From the NCBI GenBank assembly GCA_020053355.1, contig JAGVNI010000002.1, forward strand, positions 41,610 through 105,609: DNA of 64,000 nt, in the 5' to 3' direction. This DNA is from an archaeon. GTDB taxonomy: Archaea; Micrarchaeota; Micrarchaeia; Anstonellales; Bilamarchaeaceae. The notes beneath the pieces were generated by a model. The model saw only the letters and a program-made list of their open reading frames with translations. It searched no databases and was not told the DNA's origin. Position 1 is the stretch's first letter, and each line of letters begins with the position of its first letter. Both the position numbers and the translations under genes were made by a program. This document shows, in pieces, positions 32,171 to 39,499 of this stretch.

Positions 32171-32588
32171 AGGAGATGAATTTCTTGCCTTTCGAAATTA
32201 CCTCTTGGGCCATAGCCTCAGCAGCCTCGGCCAGGAAATCCATCCCCCGATTACGAAACCCATTTGCCATACTCAATAACGACTGGGATTCAACTTCCGG
32301 GGATTTACACATGGCTTCCAGCATGGCGATTTCGAGTCTTAACTCCTTCAATAATGCCTCGTGCTCGGGTGTTCTTTGAATGCGTTCAAGAATAAACACA
32401 GAGAACCTTAATGGTCCGGTCTCTTCCATGGTGTATTCTTTTTTTTCATGAATGAATGATTCGACCAGTAGTGATTCTGATATTGCTCTTACCGTTGCTG
32501 GCGCGATTGAAGCTGGAATTTTAAACCTGACGTCCTTTCCAGTTTTATGATTTAGACCGGATCCTTCCAACAAGAACTGCCGCGCCAT
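32169..32588 (-). CDS. Hypothetical helical protein in the AT-rich island
   Basis: A 139-residue protein. The head may be strand-rich (GKDVRFKIPASIAP) and the rest is helical with many Glu and Leu. ATTTATATAAT, about 28 bases before ATG 32588, is a good TATA box for a leaderless message. No family recognised. It lies downstream of a repeated non-coding block at 32696-32781. Confidence 0.62.
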   Translation of the reverse strand: MARQFLLEGSGLNHKTGKDVRFKIPASIAPATVRAISESLLVESFIHEKKEYTMEETGPLRFSVFILERIQRTPEHEALLKELRLEIAMLEAMCKSPEVESQSLLSMANGFRNRGMDFLAEAAEAMAQEVISKGKKFIS

Positions 32589-32665
32589 ATTTTATATTAA
32601 TCAAGAAGATTATATAAATAATCCTGTTGTTCCCTCTTTTCACAACAAAATAAATCGCATAATGA

Positions 32666-32680
32666 TAACCCTTAGGGTTA
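32666..32680. repeat. Seven-base perfect inverted repeat
   Basis: TAACCCT-T-AGGGTTA is a perfect seven-base stem with a one-base loop, on the island's repeated non-coding block's flank. Possibly a protein-binding site; no function known. Confidence 0.35.
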
Positions 32681-32695
32681 CCTTCGAATCCAAAA

Positions 32696-32781
32696 CTGCC
32701 CTGAAGAATGGATTTAACGTCGATGGTTTTGGTTAGAAAATAGATTTGCTAAAAGACTATTAGAAATTCTAAGATATATTA
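32696..32781. repeat. Non-coding repeat block, copy 2
   Basis: Two conserved parts, AAAACTGCCCTGAA at 32696-32709 and AGACTATTAGAAATTCTAA near 32757-32776, are separated by about 48 poorly conserved bases. The same two parts with similar spacing occur at about 33401-33480. Each copy lies downstream of one of the two GFPPPQR membrane protein genes and upstream of the next minus-strand gene. TTAGAA-A-TTCTAA is itself an inverted repeat. Probably duplicated with the genes. Confidence 0.6.
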
Positions 32782-32825
32782 ACACTAAGCGTCAAGACCG
32801 GCCACGCTGCATGGTGCCCCCGCCA

Positions 32826-33296
32826 TCAATCCTGGTTTGGAGGTTTAACCGGGTTTCGTTGAGTTTTTTGCTTAGCGTCCGTACGCGGCCTTTTCGTGGC
32901 TTTGACACCAGCATCAGCATGCGCTTTATATGGATAAGCCGGGCCAACCTCTGCCTTCGCAACATTCACGCCAATCGAAATCTGCTCCGCCTCCCTGTAA
33001 AATAGTTCGGCGCAATATGTGCGCAGCATCTTTGCTTTTTGTTGGTCTGACAGAATAGGATTAACCAGTGAGAATAATTGCAGGTGACCCCTGTCAGCAA
33101 TATCTATTCCGTCTTGCCCAGTAGGGCCTTTTCTAATTGGATACTTGTCGCATTTATCTTGAAATTTCTGGAATTCGGTCTTTTGAGGTTCAAAAAATCT
33201 TTGAGGCGGAGGAAAACCGCTTAAGTACGCAACCCCCCCGAATGCAGCTATGACTAGAGTAGTGGATATCAGGGTCCTGGTAATTTTTCTTGACAT
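32826..33296 (-). CDS. Membrane-anchored protein with GFPPPQR motif (copy 1)
   Basis: A 156-residue protein with a basic head (MSRKITR), a membrane helix at about 7-24, and then SGFPPPQRFFEPQ and a soluble part with CDKYPIRK, a LRTYCAELFYREAEQ helix and a basic Lys/Pro tail. ATG 33296 is favoured by TTTTTAATA about 27 bases upstream, giving a leaderless message; the longer frame begins in the promoter. It shares the helix plus GFPPPQR and a later R-x-x-CAE-x-x-Y-x-EA block with the protein at 33492-34163. Function unknown. Confidence 0.68.
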   Translation of the reverse strand: MSRKITRTLISTTLVIAAFGGVAYLSGFPPPQRFFEPQKTEFQKFQDKCDKYPIRKGPTGQDGIDIADRGHLQLFSLVNPILSDQQKAKMLRTYCAELFYREAEQISIGVNVAKAEVGPAYPYKAHADAGVKATKRPRTDAKQKTQRNPVKPPNQD

Positions 33297-33400
33297 AAAT
33301 ACACATTTACATGCAATCGTATTAAAAATAATCTTTTTCTTACCTTTTCTCTCACTATAGGACATTGAATCGTTTATCGTTTAGGGGCATCTTACGTCTA

Positions 33401-33487
33401 AAACTGCCCTGAAAAAAAGAATATCGCATCGATAGATCGATCTTGACAAGTAATAATCTAGAAGACTATTAGAAATTCTAATATATT
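33401..33487. repeat. Non-coding repeat block, copy 1
   Basis: AAAACTGCCCTGAA begins at about 33401, and AGAAGACTATTAGAAATTCTAATATATT ends this block at about 33487 (inverted repeat TTAGAA-A-TTCTAA inside). The match to 32696-32781 covers both ends of the block, while the middle differs. It sits between the two GFPPPQR genes, so an old tandem duplication of gene plus spacer explains it. Confidence 0.6.
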
Positions 33488-33491
33488 TTAT

Positions 33492-34163
33492 CTAATCATT
33501 TGCATGGGCTTCGGAGTATTTCCGTTCAGCACACCTGACCTTGTAGATGTCTCCGGACAAACCCCGGAGAATAGCATTCTGAGAATAATTGATGCTCCAG
33601 CATTCCTCAATCTCCATATTCCGATATAGCTCCTGGCGCTGTGATTCAATAAAGAGCCTTTGCGGCGGAGGGAAACCCATGCAGTATCCAGCTCCCCAGC
33701 CCAAAGTGCCGCTAAGCAGGGCAATCCCGGCAAGCCGAAATGGAAGCCTAAGGCGTGTGACCGGGATTCGGGTCGAAGAAATCACCCGGTCCAGGTATAC
33801 CGGTTCTGAAGATGGTACCATTTCACCCCCACTACTATCGAGTGGCATAAATTTCATACAAGGATGCGTGCCAATTTGTACAGACTCGGTGACTTTCTCT
33901 ACACGATATGTATCCTTCCAAAAGAGCCATTTCAAGAATCTCTTCATCATCCCGGACGATTCTCTTTTGAACGAATTCCAACGACTCGGGTTGAGTTCGG
34001 GGGGAAGCATAAAATATCCCATTTGCGAGGATGATTCCTCACTCTTAGGTTCTTTTGCCAGTGACTCCATAAGGGGCGTTTCTTTAGGCCGGCCTCGGTT
34101 TTCACCGGCATTTAATTTACCGTGCTGGTACTTTGGCCTCCAATATTTCAGCGCGTTTCCCAT
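33492..34163 (-). CDS. Membrane protein with GFPPPQR motif (copy 2, long N-terminus)
   Basis: A 223-residue protein. Residues 1-135 are polar and largely disordered (Lys, Ser, Pro rich), then a membrane helix at about 142-160, then MGFPPPQRLFIESQRQEL and a soluble end with a VRCAERKYSEA helix. AAGGGGTGTTTGG before ATG 34163 is a good ribosome site and TTTTTATATG about 36 bases upstream is TATA-like. Paralogue of the 32826-33296 protein, with an added cytoplasmic-side head. Confidence 0.66.
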   Translation of the reverse strand: MGNALKYWRPKYQHGKLNAGENRGRPKETPLMESLAKEPKSEESSSQMGYFMLPPELNPSRWNSFKRESSGMMKRFLKWLFWKDTYRVEKVTESVQIGTHPCMKFMPLDSSGGEMVPSSEPVYLDRVISSTRIPVTRLRLPFRLAGIALLSGTLGWGAGYCMGFPPPQRLFIESQRQELYRNMEIEECWSINYSQNAILRGLSGDIYKVRCAERKYSEAHAND

Positions 34164-34220
34164 CCAAACACCCCTTGATTACTTGTGTCAGGAGGCATAT
34201 AAAAATGCCATATATGGAAG

Positions 34221-34856
34221 TTAGAACTCAAGCAAAGCCTCGCGGGCTTTCTCTTGGACTGATTTATATGGGCTGGCGCAGGCTACATACGCAAGCATGC
34301 TGGCCACTTCCGAATCCTTGTCGTATTTGAGGGTTTCTATCGCATCATGCAATTCCGCCTCGTGGATGCCTGGGAGCTTCCCTTCGACATACTCGCGGAG
34401 CAATTCAAGGGCGCTGATGCGTGCCGGCGGCTTGCTGAACCCCGGGTGGTTCGACCGGCAGGAGTTCTCTGGAATAGTATCCATCGGAGCCGCTCCGGAT
34501 ACTCCGGTATCCGACTGGACGACGATAATCTCCGATTCCAGCAAGCCGTGCACGACGAGCCGCACTTCATTGTGGATGGAATTGAATGCCAGTTGCTCGA
34601 GCAGGGCGCGGACGGAGACCTCAGTGCCAGGAACCAGTGCATCCACATCCGCTGGCCGGATGGCGGAAAGCAAGCGGAGGAATCGCGATACGGAGTTCGG
34701 GTTCTCGCCCATTTTGCAGGCGATTGCGAGTTCAGATGCCGCACCCTCGATGCCGAGCGCTGGCGAATCCGACTTTTTAAGGATTATAGGAGCGGATTCG
34801 GCCCTGGCCTGTTTCAGCGTGGGGGGCGCGAATGACACTGGGGGTTTGGAAGCCAT
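34221..34856 (-). CDS. HEAT-like helical hypothetical protein
   Basis: A 211-residue protein. The N-terminal 50 residues are polar and Ala rich; the middle and end are helices spaced like HEAT repeats (TEVSVRALLEQLAFNSI and KDSEVASMLAYVACASP). TTAAAT about 28 bases upstream gives a leaderless start. No enzyme motif. It may bind proteins. It lies at the border of the AT-rich island and is itself of normal GC. Confidence 0.62.
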   Translation of the reverse strand: MASKPPVSFAPPTLKQARAESAPIILKKSDSPALGIEGAASELAIACKMGENPNSVSRFLRLLSAIRPADVDALVPGTEVSVRALLEQLAFNSIHNEVRLVVHGLLESEIIVVQSDTGVSGAAPMDTIPENSCRSNHPGFSKPPARISALELLREYVEGKLPGIHEAELHDAIETLKYDKDSEVASMLAYVACASPYKSVQEKAREALLEF

Positions 34857-34886
34857 GTTATAGATTATTGGATAACGGTATTTAAT

Positions 34887-35906
34887 TCAATGCGCCTGCT
34901 GGCGCGCCCTTGGCGGAGGCGCGGTCTGCAGCGGGATGCTCTCCCCCCGGTAAAGGTGGGTCGTGTCCACCCGGCAGTGGCTCACAAGCCTGTAGAGGTC
35001 CTTGTCGTTCAGCAGGCTGGCGAACGTGCGCGGCTCGGTATGGATCCTTCCATTCTCTTCTGTAATCCGGAGCGATACATCCCCGTTCACGAACCTTATC
35101 CCGTGGCTGTAATCCAAATAGGATACGTTATGCCAGTTGCTGAGGCCCTGGAAAGGGCGGTGGTAGATGACGACAGGCTGGCCACCCTCATGGGCCACAA
35201 AGAAATTCAGGTTATCGTATATGACGTCTTTCTTGTGGCCGGAGCGTATCCCCCTTGGATTGCCCGCCCTTCCGCGGGCCTCGGTCGCCCTGCGGTTCTG
35301 CTCCTCTATGAATTCTCCGGAAAGCATCCACCTGCCTTCGTATTGGCCATATACCCTGAAGTTCCACCTATGCCCCAATTCGCCTTCAATCACCGGTTTG
35401 CCGGTATGGGGATTTGTCACGCGCTCGGCAAGCTGCGGGGCGGCGACGAACGGCAGGTATCCGCCGGTTCGCCTGGCCTCGTCATCGAGAGTATCGACAA
35501 GCATCTGCGTGGGCAGTGCAAGCTGGAAGCGGTCAGCGATGCGCTGTGCTACGCCCGCGCTAAGTGGCATGAGCACATAATCGTCGTTGCTTCCAATCGC
35601 GAGATAATCCGGGCAGACCCGGATTGTGGCTTCGTATTTGACGCGGTTGATCGTCCTTTCCACAGTAATCGGGACGTAATTTTCGGGCCTCATGAAATCA
35701 GGGACATTACCGCTCCTGAAATGCCGGTAAACCAACTCCTCAACCTGGGCGCTCCGGCGTGCGAGCTCCTGGGCCGAGATTGACTGGGTATCGCCAAGGA
35801 TTTCCCGGACCTGCCTGGCAAATTCGGTACCGCTTGGCATTGTGCTCTGCCTGCTAGGAATCGTTAAAGTCGTCGTCCCCATTCGCACGTGCTCTGGTTC
35901 GGCCAT
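34887..35906 (-). CDS. Hypothetical protein with GHKKDVIYDN and DYSHGIR motifs
   Basis: A 339-residue protein. Residues 1-85 are helical and polar. The core has YEATIRVCPDYLAIGSNDDYVLMPLS and, near 215-285, SGHKKDVIYDN and SYLDYSHGIRFVN. I recall the pair GHKKDVV ... DYSHGIR from uncharacterised proteins of bacteria such as planctomycetes and myxobacteria, so this may be a bacterial-like family. No signal sequence is apparent. Lys is scarce and Arg common. His, Lys and Asp in the motifs could be catalytic; no function is known. Confidence 0.68.
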   Translation of the reverse strand: MAEPEHVRMGTTTLTIPSRQSTMPSGTEFARQVREILGDTQSISAQELARRSAQVEELVYRHFRSGNVPDFMRPENYVPITVERTINRVKYEATIRVCPDYLAIGSNDDYVLMPLSAGVAQRIADRFQLALPTQMLVDTLDDEARRTGGYLPFVAAPQLAERVTNPHTGKPVIEGELGHRWNFRVYGQYEGRWMLSGEFIEEQNRRATEARGRAGNPRGIRSGHKKDVIYDNLNFFVAHEGGQPVVIYHRPFQGLSNWHNVSYLDYSHGIRFVNGDVSLRITEENGRIHTEPRTFASLLNDKDLYRLVSHCRVDTTHLYRGESIPLQTAPPPRARQQAH

Positions 35907-35933
35907 GGGTATAATTGGTTAGCGGGGTTTTTA

Positions 35934-36125
35934 TTATTGTTTCGAGCGGGTTTTCCTGCGCCCGGCATCTTCTGCGGGTTTTTTCCCCAAAACGGAATCC
36001 CGGATATCCTCGCAGAGCGCCTGATGGCACTTCCAGCGCTCACCCCTTCCGCTTCCGCGCAGAGGTTCCTGAGGTGTTTCCCGGCCATGTCTTCCCTGGG
36101 TTTTTCCGAGGTAGTCGCCCCTCAT
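35934..36125 (-). CDS. 63-residue basic protein, coupled to the preceding gene
   Basis: The frame starts with an ATGA overlap at the stop of the gene at 36122-36496. It encodes a very basic, Gly- and Arg-rich protein (MRGDYLGKTQGRHGRE and on) with two Cys-containing residues in the middle. The overlap supports it, but the composition is low in hydrophobic residues and could be a chance frame. No family recognised. Confidence 0.42.
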   Translation of the reverse strand: MRGDYLGKTQGRHGRETPQEPLRGSGRGERWKCHQALCEDIRDSVLGKKPAEDAGRRKTRSKQ

Positions 36126-36496
36126 GGTTCCACCCCCCGCTCAGGCAGAAAGCGCCCGGCCGGAACGCATGTCAGCGATACCAATCCTGTGGCTTCTGCA
36201 GCCTGAAAAATTTTCAGGAGCCGCGGCCCATCGGATATAGGGTCTGCGCCCGGCATCGGGCTCCCTTCCAGCAGTTTTTGGCAGAATCTTAGGAGCTCGC
36301 CCGGCGTCTTGCCGTCTTTGAGGAGAATGTAGTGCCGGTCCCGGTTCATGTCGCTATATCCCGCTGCCACGCCAAAACCGAAGGCCAGGATGAGGTTTAA
36401 CCGCGAGAAATCGGTCCGCTCGGGAGCAAAGATGTCCGCTTTCCCAAAGCCCCCGCCATTGCCCCGAGCGACTGGATTCTTTTTTTGCCCATGCAT
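36122..36496 (-). CDS. Hypothetical protein
   Basis: A 124-residue protein with a Gly/Lys head and a helical end (TPGELLRFCQKLLEGSP, GPRLLKIFQAAEA). AAATATAAAATT about 28 bases before ATG 36496 is a good TATA box, favouring this start. No family recognised; its stop overlaps the next small gene. Confidence 0.58.
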   Translation of the reverse strand: MHGQKKNPVARGNGGGFGKADIFAPERTDFSRLNLILAFGFGVAAGYSDMNRDRHYILLKDGKTPGELLRFCQKLLEGSPMPGADPISDGPRLLKIFQAAEATGLVSLTCVPAGRFLPERGVEP

Positions 36497-36601
36497 GGGA
36501 AAACTATAAGCGGGGAAAATTTTATATTTGTTTATTATTGTAAAAAAATGTTGAAAAATCGGATTGGGTACGCGGATAGGCGATTATTGCCGCTGCAGGC
36601 G

Positions 36602-36916
36602 CTATTTCTTGCGCTTCGTTTTTCCAATGGGTTTTTTTGAAGCCGCCTTTTTTGGCGTTTTAATGGGCTTCTTTGCGACCTTGGAAGGTTTGCGGACTGC
36701 TTCGACGGGTACCGATGCCGCTGCTTCGATGCGCTTCTTCTGGGTCACCATGTGGAACCGCTGGTCCAAATCAGTGACGACCTCCTCGTAATTGTCGGCA
36801 GTGACATGCATCGTCGTGCGGTTTCCGCACCGTGAGCATGTGAACACCCCGGATAGGCTGTCGATTGCGCGCGGCATCTTCCCACAACCGGAGCATATCT
36901 CGATTGTGTCATCCAT
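36602..36916 (-). CDS. Zinc-ribbon protein with Lys-rich tail
   Basis: A 104-residue protein. CSGCGKM at about 8-14 and CSRCGN at about 27-32 form a compact zinc ribbon. Residues 35-65 are an amphipathic helix, and the last 40 are Lys, Pro and Ala rich (KKPIKTPKKAASKKP), like chromatin-protein tails. It may bind nucleic acid. The next gene upstream on this strand is the large secreted protein's neighbour, with no clear operon. Confidence 0.72.
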   Translation of the reverse strand: MDDTIEICSGCGKMPRAIDSLSGVFTCSRCGNRTTMHVTADNYEEVVTDLDQRFHMVTQKKRIEAAASVPVEAVRKPSKVAKKPIKTPKKAASKKPIGKTKRKK

Positions 36917-36947
36917 GGCAAAGTTCTCTGCAGGGTGGTATAAAAAA

Positions 36948-39203
36948 CTATCTGACGCCTAGGAAATCCCTGCCAAGCGCGCGCATGTTCACGATGCCTA
37001 TCGACCGGTGGAGAAGCCTCCCCTCAGCGGTCTCGTACGTTGTGAAATAGCCGTCCTGGTTGAAGAGCTGGCTCTGGAATGTGGGAGCGCGGCGGAACTG
37101 TCCGTACGAGCGTATGACCTCGTCGAAGCTGTTCTCCGGCGCGGCGTATGCGCCTCCGTAATCCAGGAGCACGGTGGAGCCCGGGGGCCGGGCGACTGCT
37201 ATCACATGCGGCCCATTCGGGGTATTCACAGAAGCCACGATTGTTGGTATGCCGTTTGATCGGAGGAATTCGGCCATCACCTGGTGGATGCCTGCGCAGA
37301 CGGCTATGCCGTTGCGGAGGTCTTCTGGAAGCTGGGCTCCGGGTTCATGAGAGTTGTAGAACTGCACGTACCTTTGGATATAGGTGAACATCGTGCCCGT
37401 GCTATTCCCGGCGATTCTCTGCACTTCGGAGTTGAAGAAGTCCGTGTTGTTGAGCGCGTCCATCGCGCCGTTCGCGTATGCGACCTGCTGAAGGAATGCC
37501 CCGAGGAAGCGCGCCGCCATTATTTTCTCGTTTGTGGTCGCGCTTGCATATCCGTTTGAGAACTCCTGGAAACTGCCCGCTTCAAGGATGCCTTCCTTGG
37601 CGCGGTTCACCTGGGCGTCCATTGCCGCGTTTCCCGAACGCCCGTATCCGTACACGCCGGGATTGGCGCTTGTCGGCAAATCCGTCTGGACCTGCTCGGT
37701 TCCGCCGCGTCCCTGGTGGTCGAATTCCGCCCGGTTCGTGGAGTTGATTGACCTTCCGCCGAAGACCAGGTTGATTCCTGCAAGTACCATCGGGTCCCAT
37801 CTTCCGCCGACTTCATTGGCCCAGTGCGTCGCACCGCCGCCTATCCAGAAATCGCCGGAGATGCTGTCGCTGAGGTCCATCGAACGGGTGATGCGGCCGC
37901 CGACGCGCTGGTTCAGGAGCCCGATATCGCCAAACACCCTTACCGTATACTGGTCTTCGTAGAACCTGTACTGTATTCCGACCTCGGCATTCTGGAAATA
38001 CGGCCGGTAATAGCCGACGAACGCGGTCTTAATCGGGTCCGGGGCCGCGAAAAACGAATTGACCATGCCATATACCAGGACATTATAGAACTCGGCCGAA
38101 ACGCCTCCGGCCATCTGGAAATAGATATCGTCCCATGTCGGGTACGAGAGCGCGCCGCCGGCGATGAATCCCATCCTCAGGCGGAAGTTTTCACCGATTG
38201 GCTGGGAATATCCTATGCCAAGGGAATGCGAAGTGTACAGCCAGGACGGCATCTCTGCCACGGCCGCGACGCTGCCGTAATAGACTCCCTTGAACCTCCA
38301 TACATTGAGTTCAGGGCGCACGAATAGGCGGATAAACGGCGCTTCCTGCCTTCCGAACCACATATTGCCCGCGTCAACCCTGAGGGTGAACGGACGGGAA
38401 TCGGATGACCGGATGGCATAACGCACCGAGCCCCAAATGGACTGTCCGCCTTCGTTCGAGTAGAACGTTCCGCCGACATCCCAGCGGTTGTTGAGCGTAA
38501 AGGGCCTTTCCCTTCCCGAGAGGCTGACTTCGTCCTGGAAAAAGGACAAGGACCGGTCCCGGAAATCGTCGCCTTCCGGGCGGACCACCCTGGGAGTACC
38601 GATTTCAACCTCGTTGCCCGGCCCATCAGCCGGCCTTGGGCGCGCGGATGCCGGTGCATCAGTGTAAGTGAAATCTACCTGGGCCCGTCCGCCGTCGGCG
38701 CTTGCCACGGTCAATCCTTCTATCCCAAGGGGAACAAGAACCGAGGTATTTCCGCTGCTTGTGCCATCATAATTCATCCTGAAACGGACCGGGTCTGCCG
38801 GAACTGATGTCGAGGTTGAGAGCAGAAGGAGGCTGAATTCGACTCCAGTCCGGTCAATGTTTGCCACCTTCAATTCAGCGGCCGTAGAGGGGAACACCTG
38901 CTCACCCATGACCCGTTCGCTGTATGACATGGAAAGGACGATGGTATTCTGCGAAACGATGCCGCTATATGCGTGTATTTCCGGCTGCCTCGACGTGCCG
39001 GCATCCTGCGCTTGCGCCGATGATGCTGGCCGGGAGTCCTGGGCGTAAGCCCGGTTCTCCGCAAACGGGGATATGACGCATGCCGCAGCGAAAAGAGCGG
39101 CGGCGGCTTTGGCGCCAATGGGGCAGCTTTTTTTCCGAATAAGGGAATCTCCCCTTTCTTCCACGGGCTTTCTAGAAATGGTCTCGTCTCTCCTCAATCT
39201 CAT
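36948..39203 (-). CDS. Secreted protein with beta-barrel-like domain and transglutaminase-like C-terminus
   Basis: A 751-residue protein. A long signal region ends near NRAYA|QDS (about residue 54). Residues 80-185 look beta-sandwich-like. Residues 210-480 consist of alternating strands with aromatic girdles (VGGTFYSNEGG, FRLRMGFIAGG, YTVRVFGDIGLL), as in outer-membrane beta-barrels. The last 120 residues carry GIAVCAGIHQ (Cys about 636), NGPHVIAV (His about 666) and VLLDYGG (Asp about 681), a transglutaminase-like triad; that Cys is the only one in the mature protein. Lys is scarce (about five in the mature chain) versus many Arg. It may lie in or on an outer membrane or S-layer. The barrel call is inference. 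Confidence 0.75.
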   Translation of the reverse strand: MRLRRDETISRKPVEERGDSLIRKKSCPIGAKAAAALFAAACVISPFAENRAYAQDSRPASSAQAQDAGTSRQPEIHAYSGIVSQNTIVLSMSYSERVMGEQVFPSTAAELKVANIDRTGVEFSLLLLSTSTSVPADPVRFRMNYDGTSSGNTSVLVPLGIEGLTVASADGGRAQVDFTYTDAPASARPRPADGPGNEVEIGTPRVVRPEGDDFRDRSLSFFQDEVSLSGRERPFTLNNRWDVGGTFYSNEGGQSIWGSVRYAIRSSDSRPFTLRVDAGNMWFGRQEAPFIRLFVRPELNVWRFKGVYYGSVAAVAEMPSWLYTSHSLGIGYSQPIGENFRLRMGFIAGGALSYPTWDDIYFQMAGGVSAEFYNVLVYGMVNSFFAAPDPIKTAFVGYYRPYFQNAEVGIQYRFYEDQYTVRVFGDIGLLNQRVGGRITRSMDLSDSISGDFWIGGGATHWANEVGGRWDPMVLAGINLVFGGRSINSTNRAEFDHQGRGGTEQVQTDLPTSANPGVYGYGRSGNAAMDAQVNRAKEGILEAGSFQEFSNGYASATTNEKIMAARFLGAFLQQVAYANGAMDALNNTDFFNSEVQRIAGNSTGTMFTYIQRYVQFYNSHEPGAQLPEDLRNGIAVCAGIHQVMAEFLRSNGIPTIVASVNTPNGPHVIAVARPPGSTVLLDYGGAYAAPENSFDEVIRSYGQFRRAPTFQSQLFNQDGYFTTYETAEGRLLHRSIGIVNMRALGRDFLGVR

Positions 39204-39309
39204 ATTTACACCGTTAATAATTGTAATAGAAGGATATTTAAGGTTACAGATGATAGGGGAAAATGAGAGGGATACCGCGCAGTGCCAGCCATTCGCCCTG
39301 TTTCGCGAT

Positions 39310-39499
39310 TTACTCTTTCGCCAGCCCGCCTTTCACCATCTGCTTGAACATGGCAATCGGGACGACGACCGAAACGTTCGAGCCGCATTCCGGGCAAAGG
39401 AAATCCTCGATGTGCTCCTTGGAGATTTTGCCGCAGTTCGCGCATATTTCAACAGCGTTCTTCAGAGCGTCACCCGGATTGGATAATCCCCCGCATCAT
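39310..39499 (-). pseudogene. Mini zinc-ribbon protein with a one-base frameshift
   Basis: The ATG at 39499 overlaps the aminotransferase TGA (ATGA), but the frame stops after nine codons. A second frame from 39481 to 39310 encodes NAVEICANCGKISKEH onward, with CPECG and VVVPIAMFKQMVKGG, a paralogue of the zinc ribbons at 16407 and 16650. Removing one G from the GGGGG run at 39487-39491 joins both parts into a 62-residue protein. This is either a real frameshift, a slippage site, or a sequencing error in a homopolymer. Listed as broken on the present sequence. Confidence 0.7.

Noticed and set aside
35864..36088. Minus-strand 74-residue frame beside the 35934-36125 gene
   Set aside because: Competing frame without overlap to the upstream stop codon; the ATGA-coupled frame is better supported.
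36564..36791. Plus-strand frame over the zinc-ribbon gene
   Set aside because: Shadow of the Lys-rich tail of the gene at 36602-36916.
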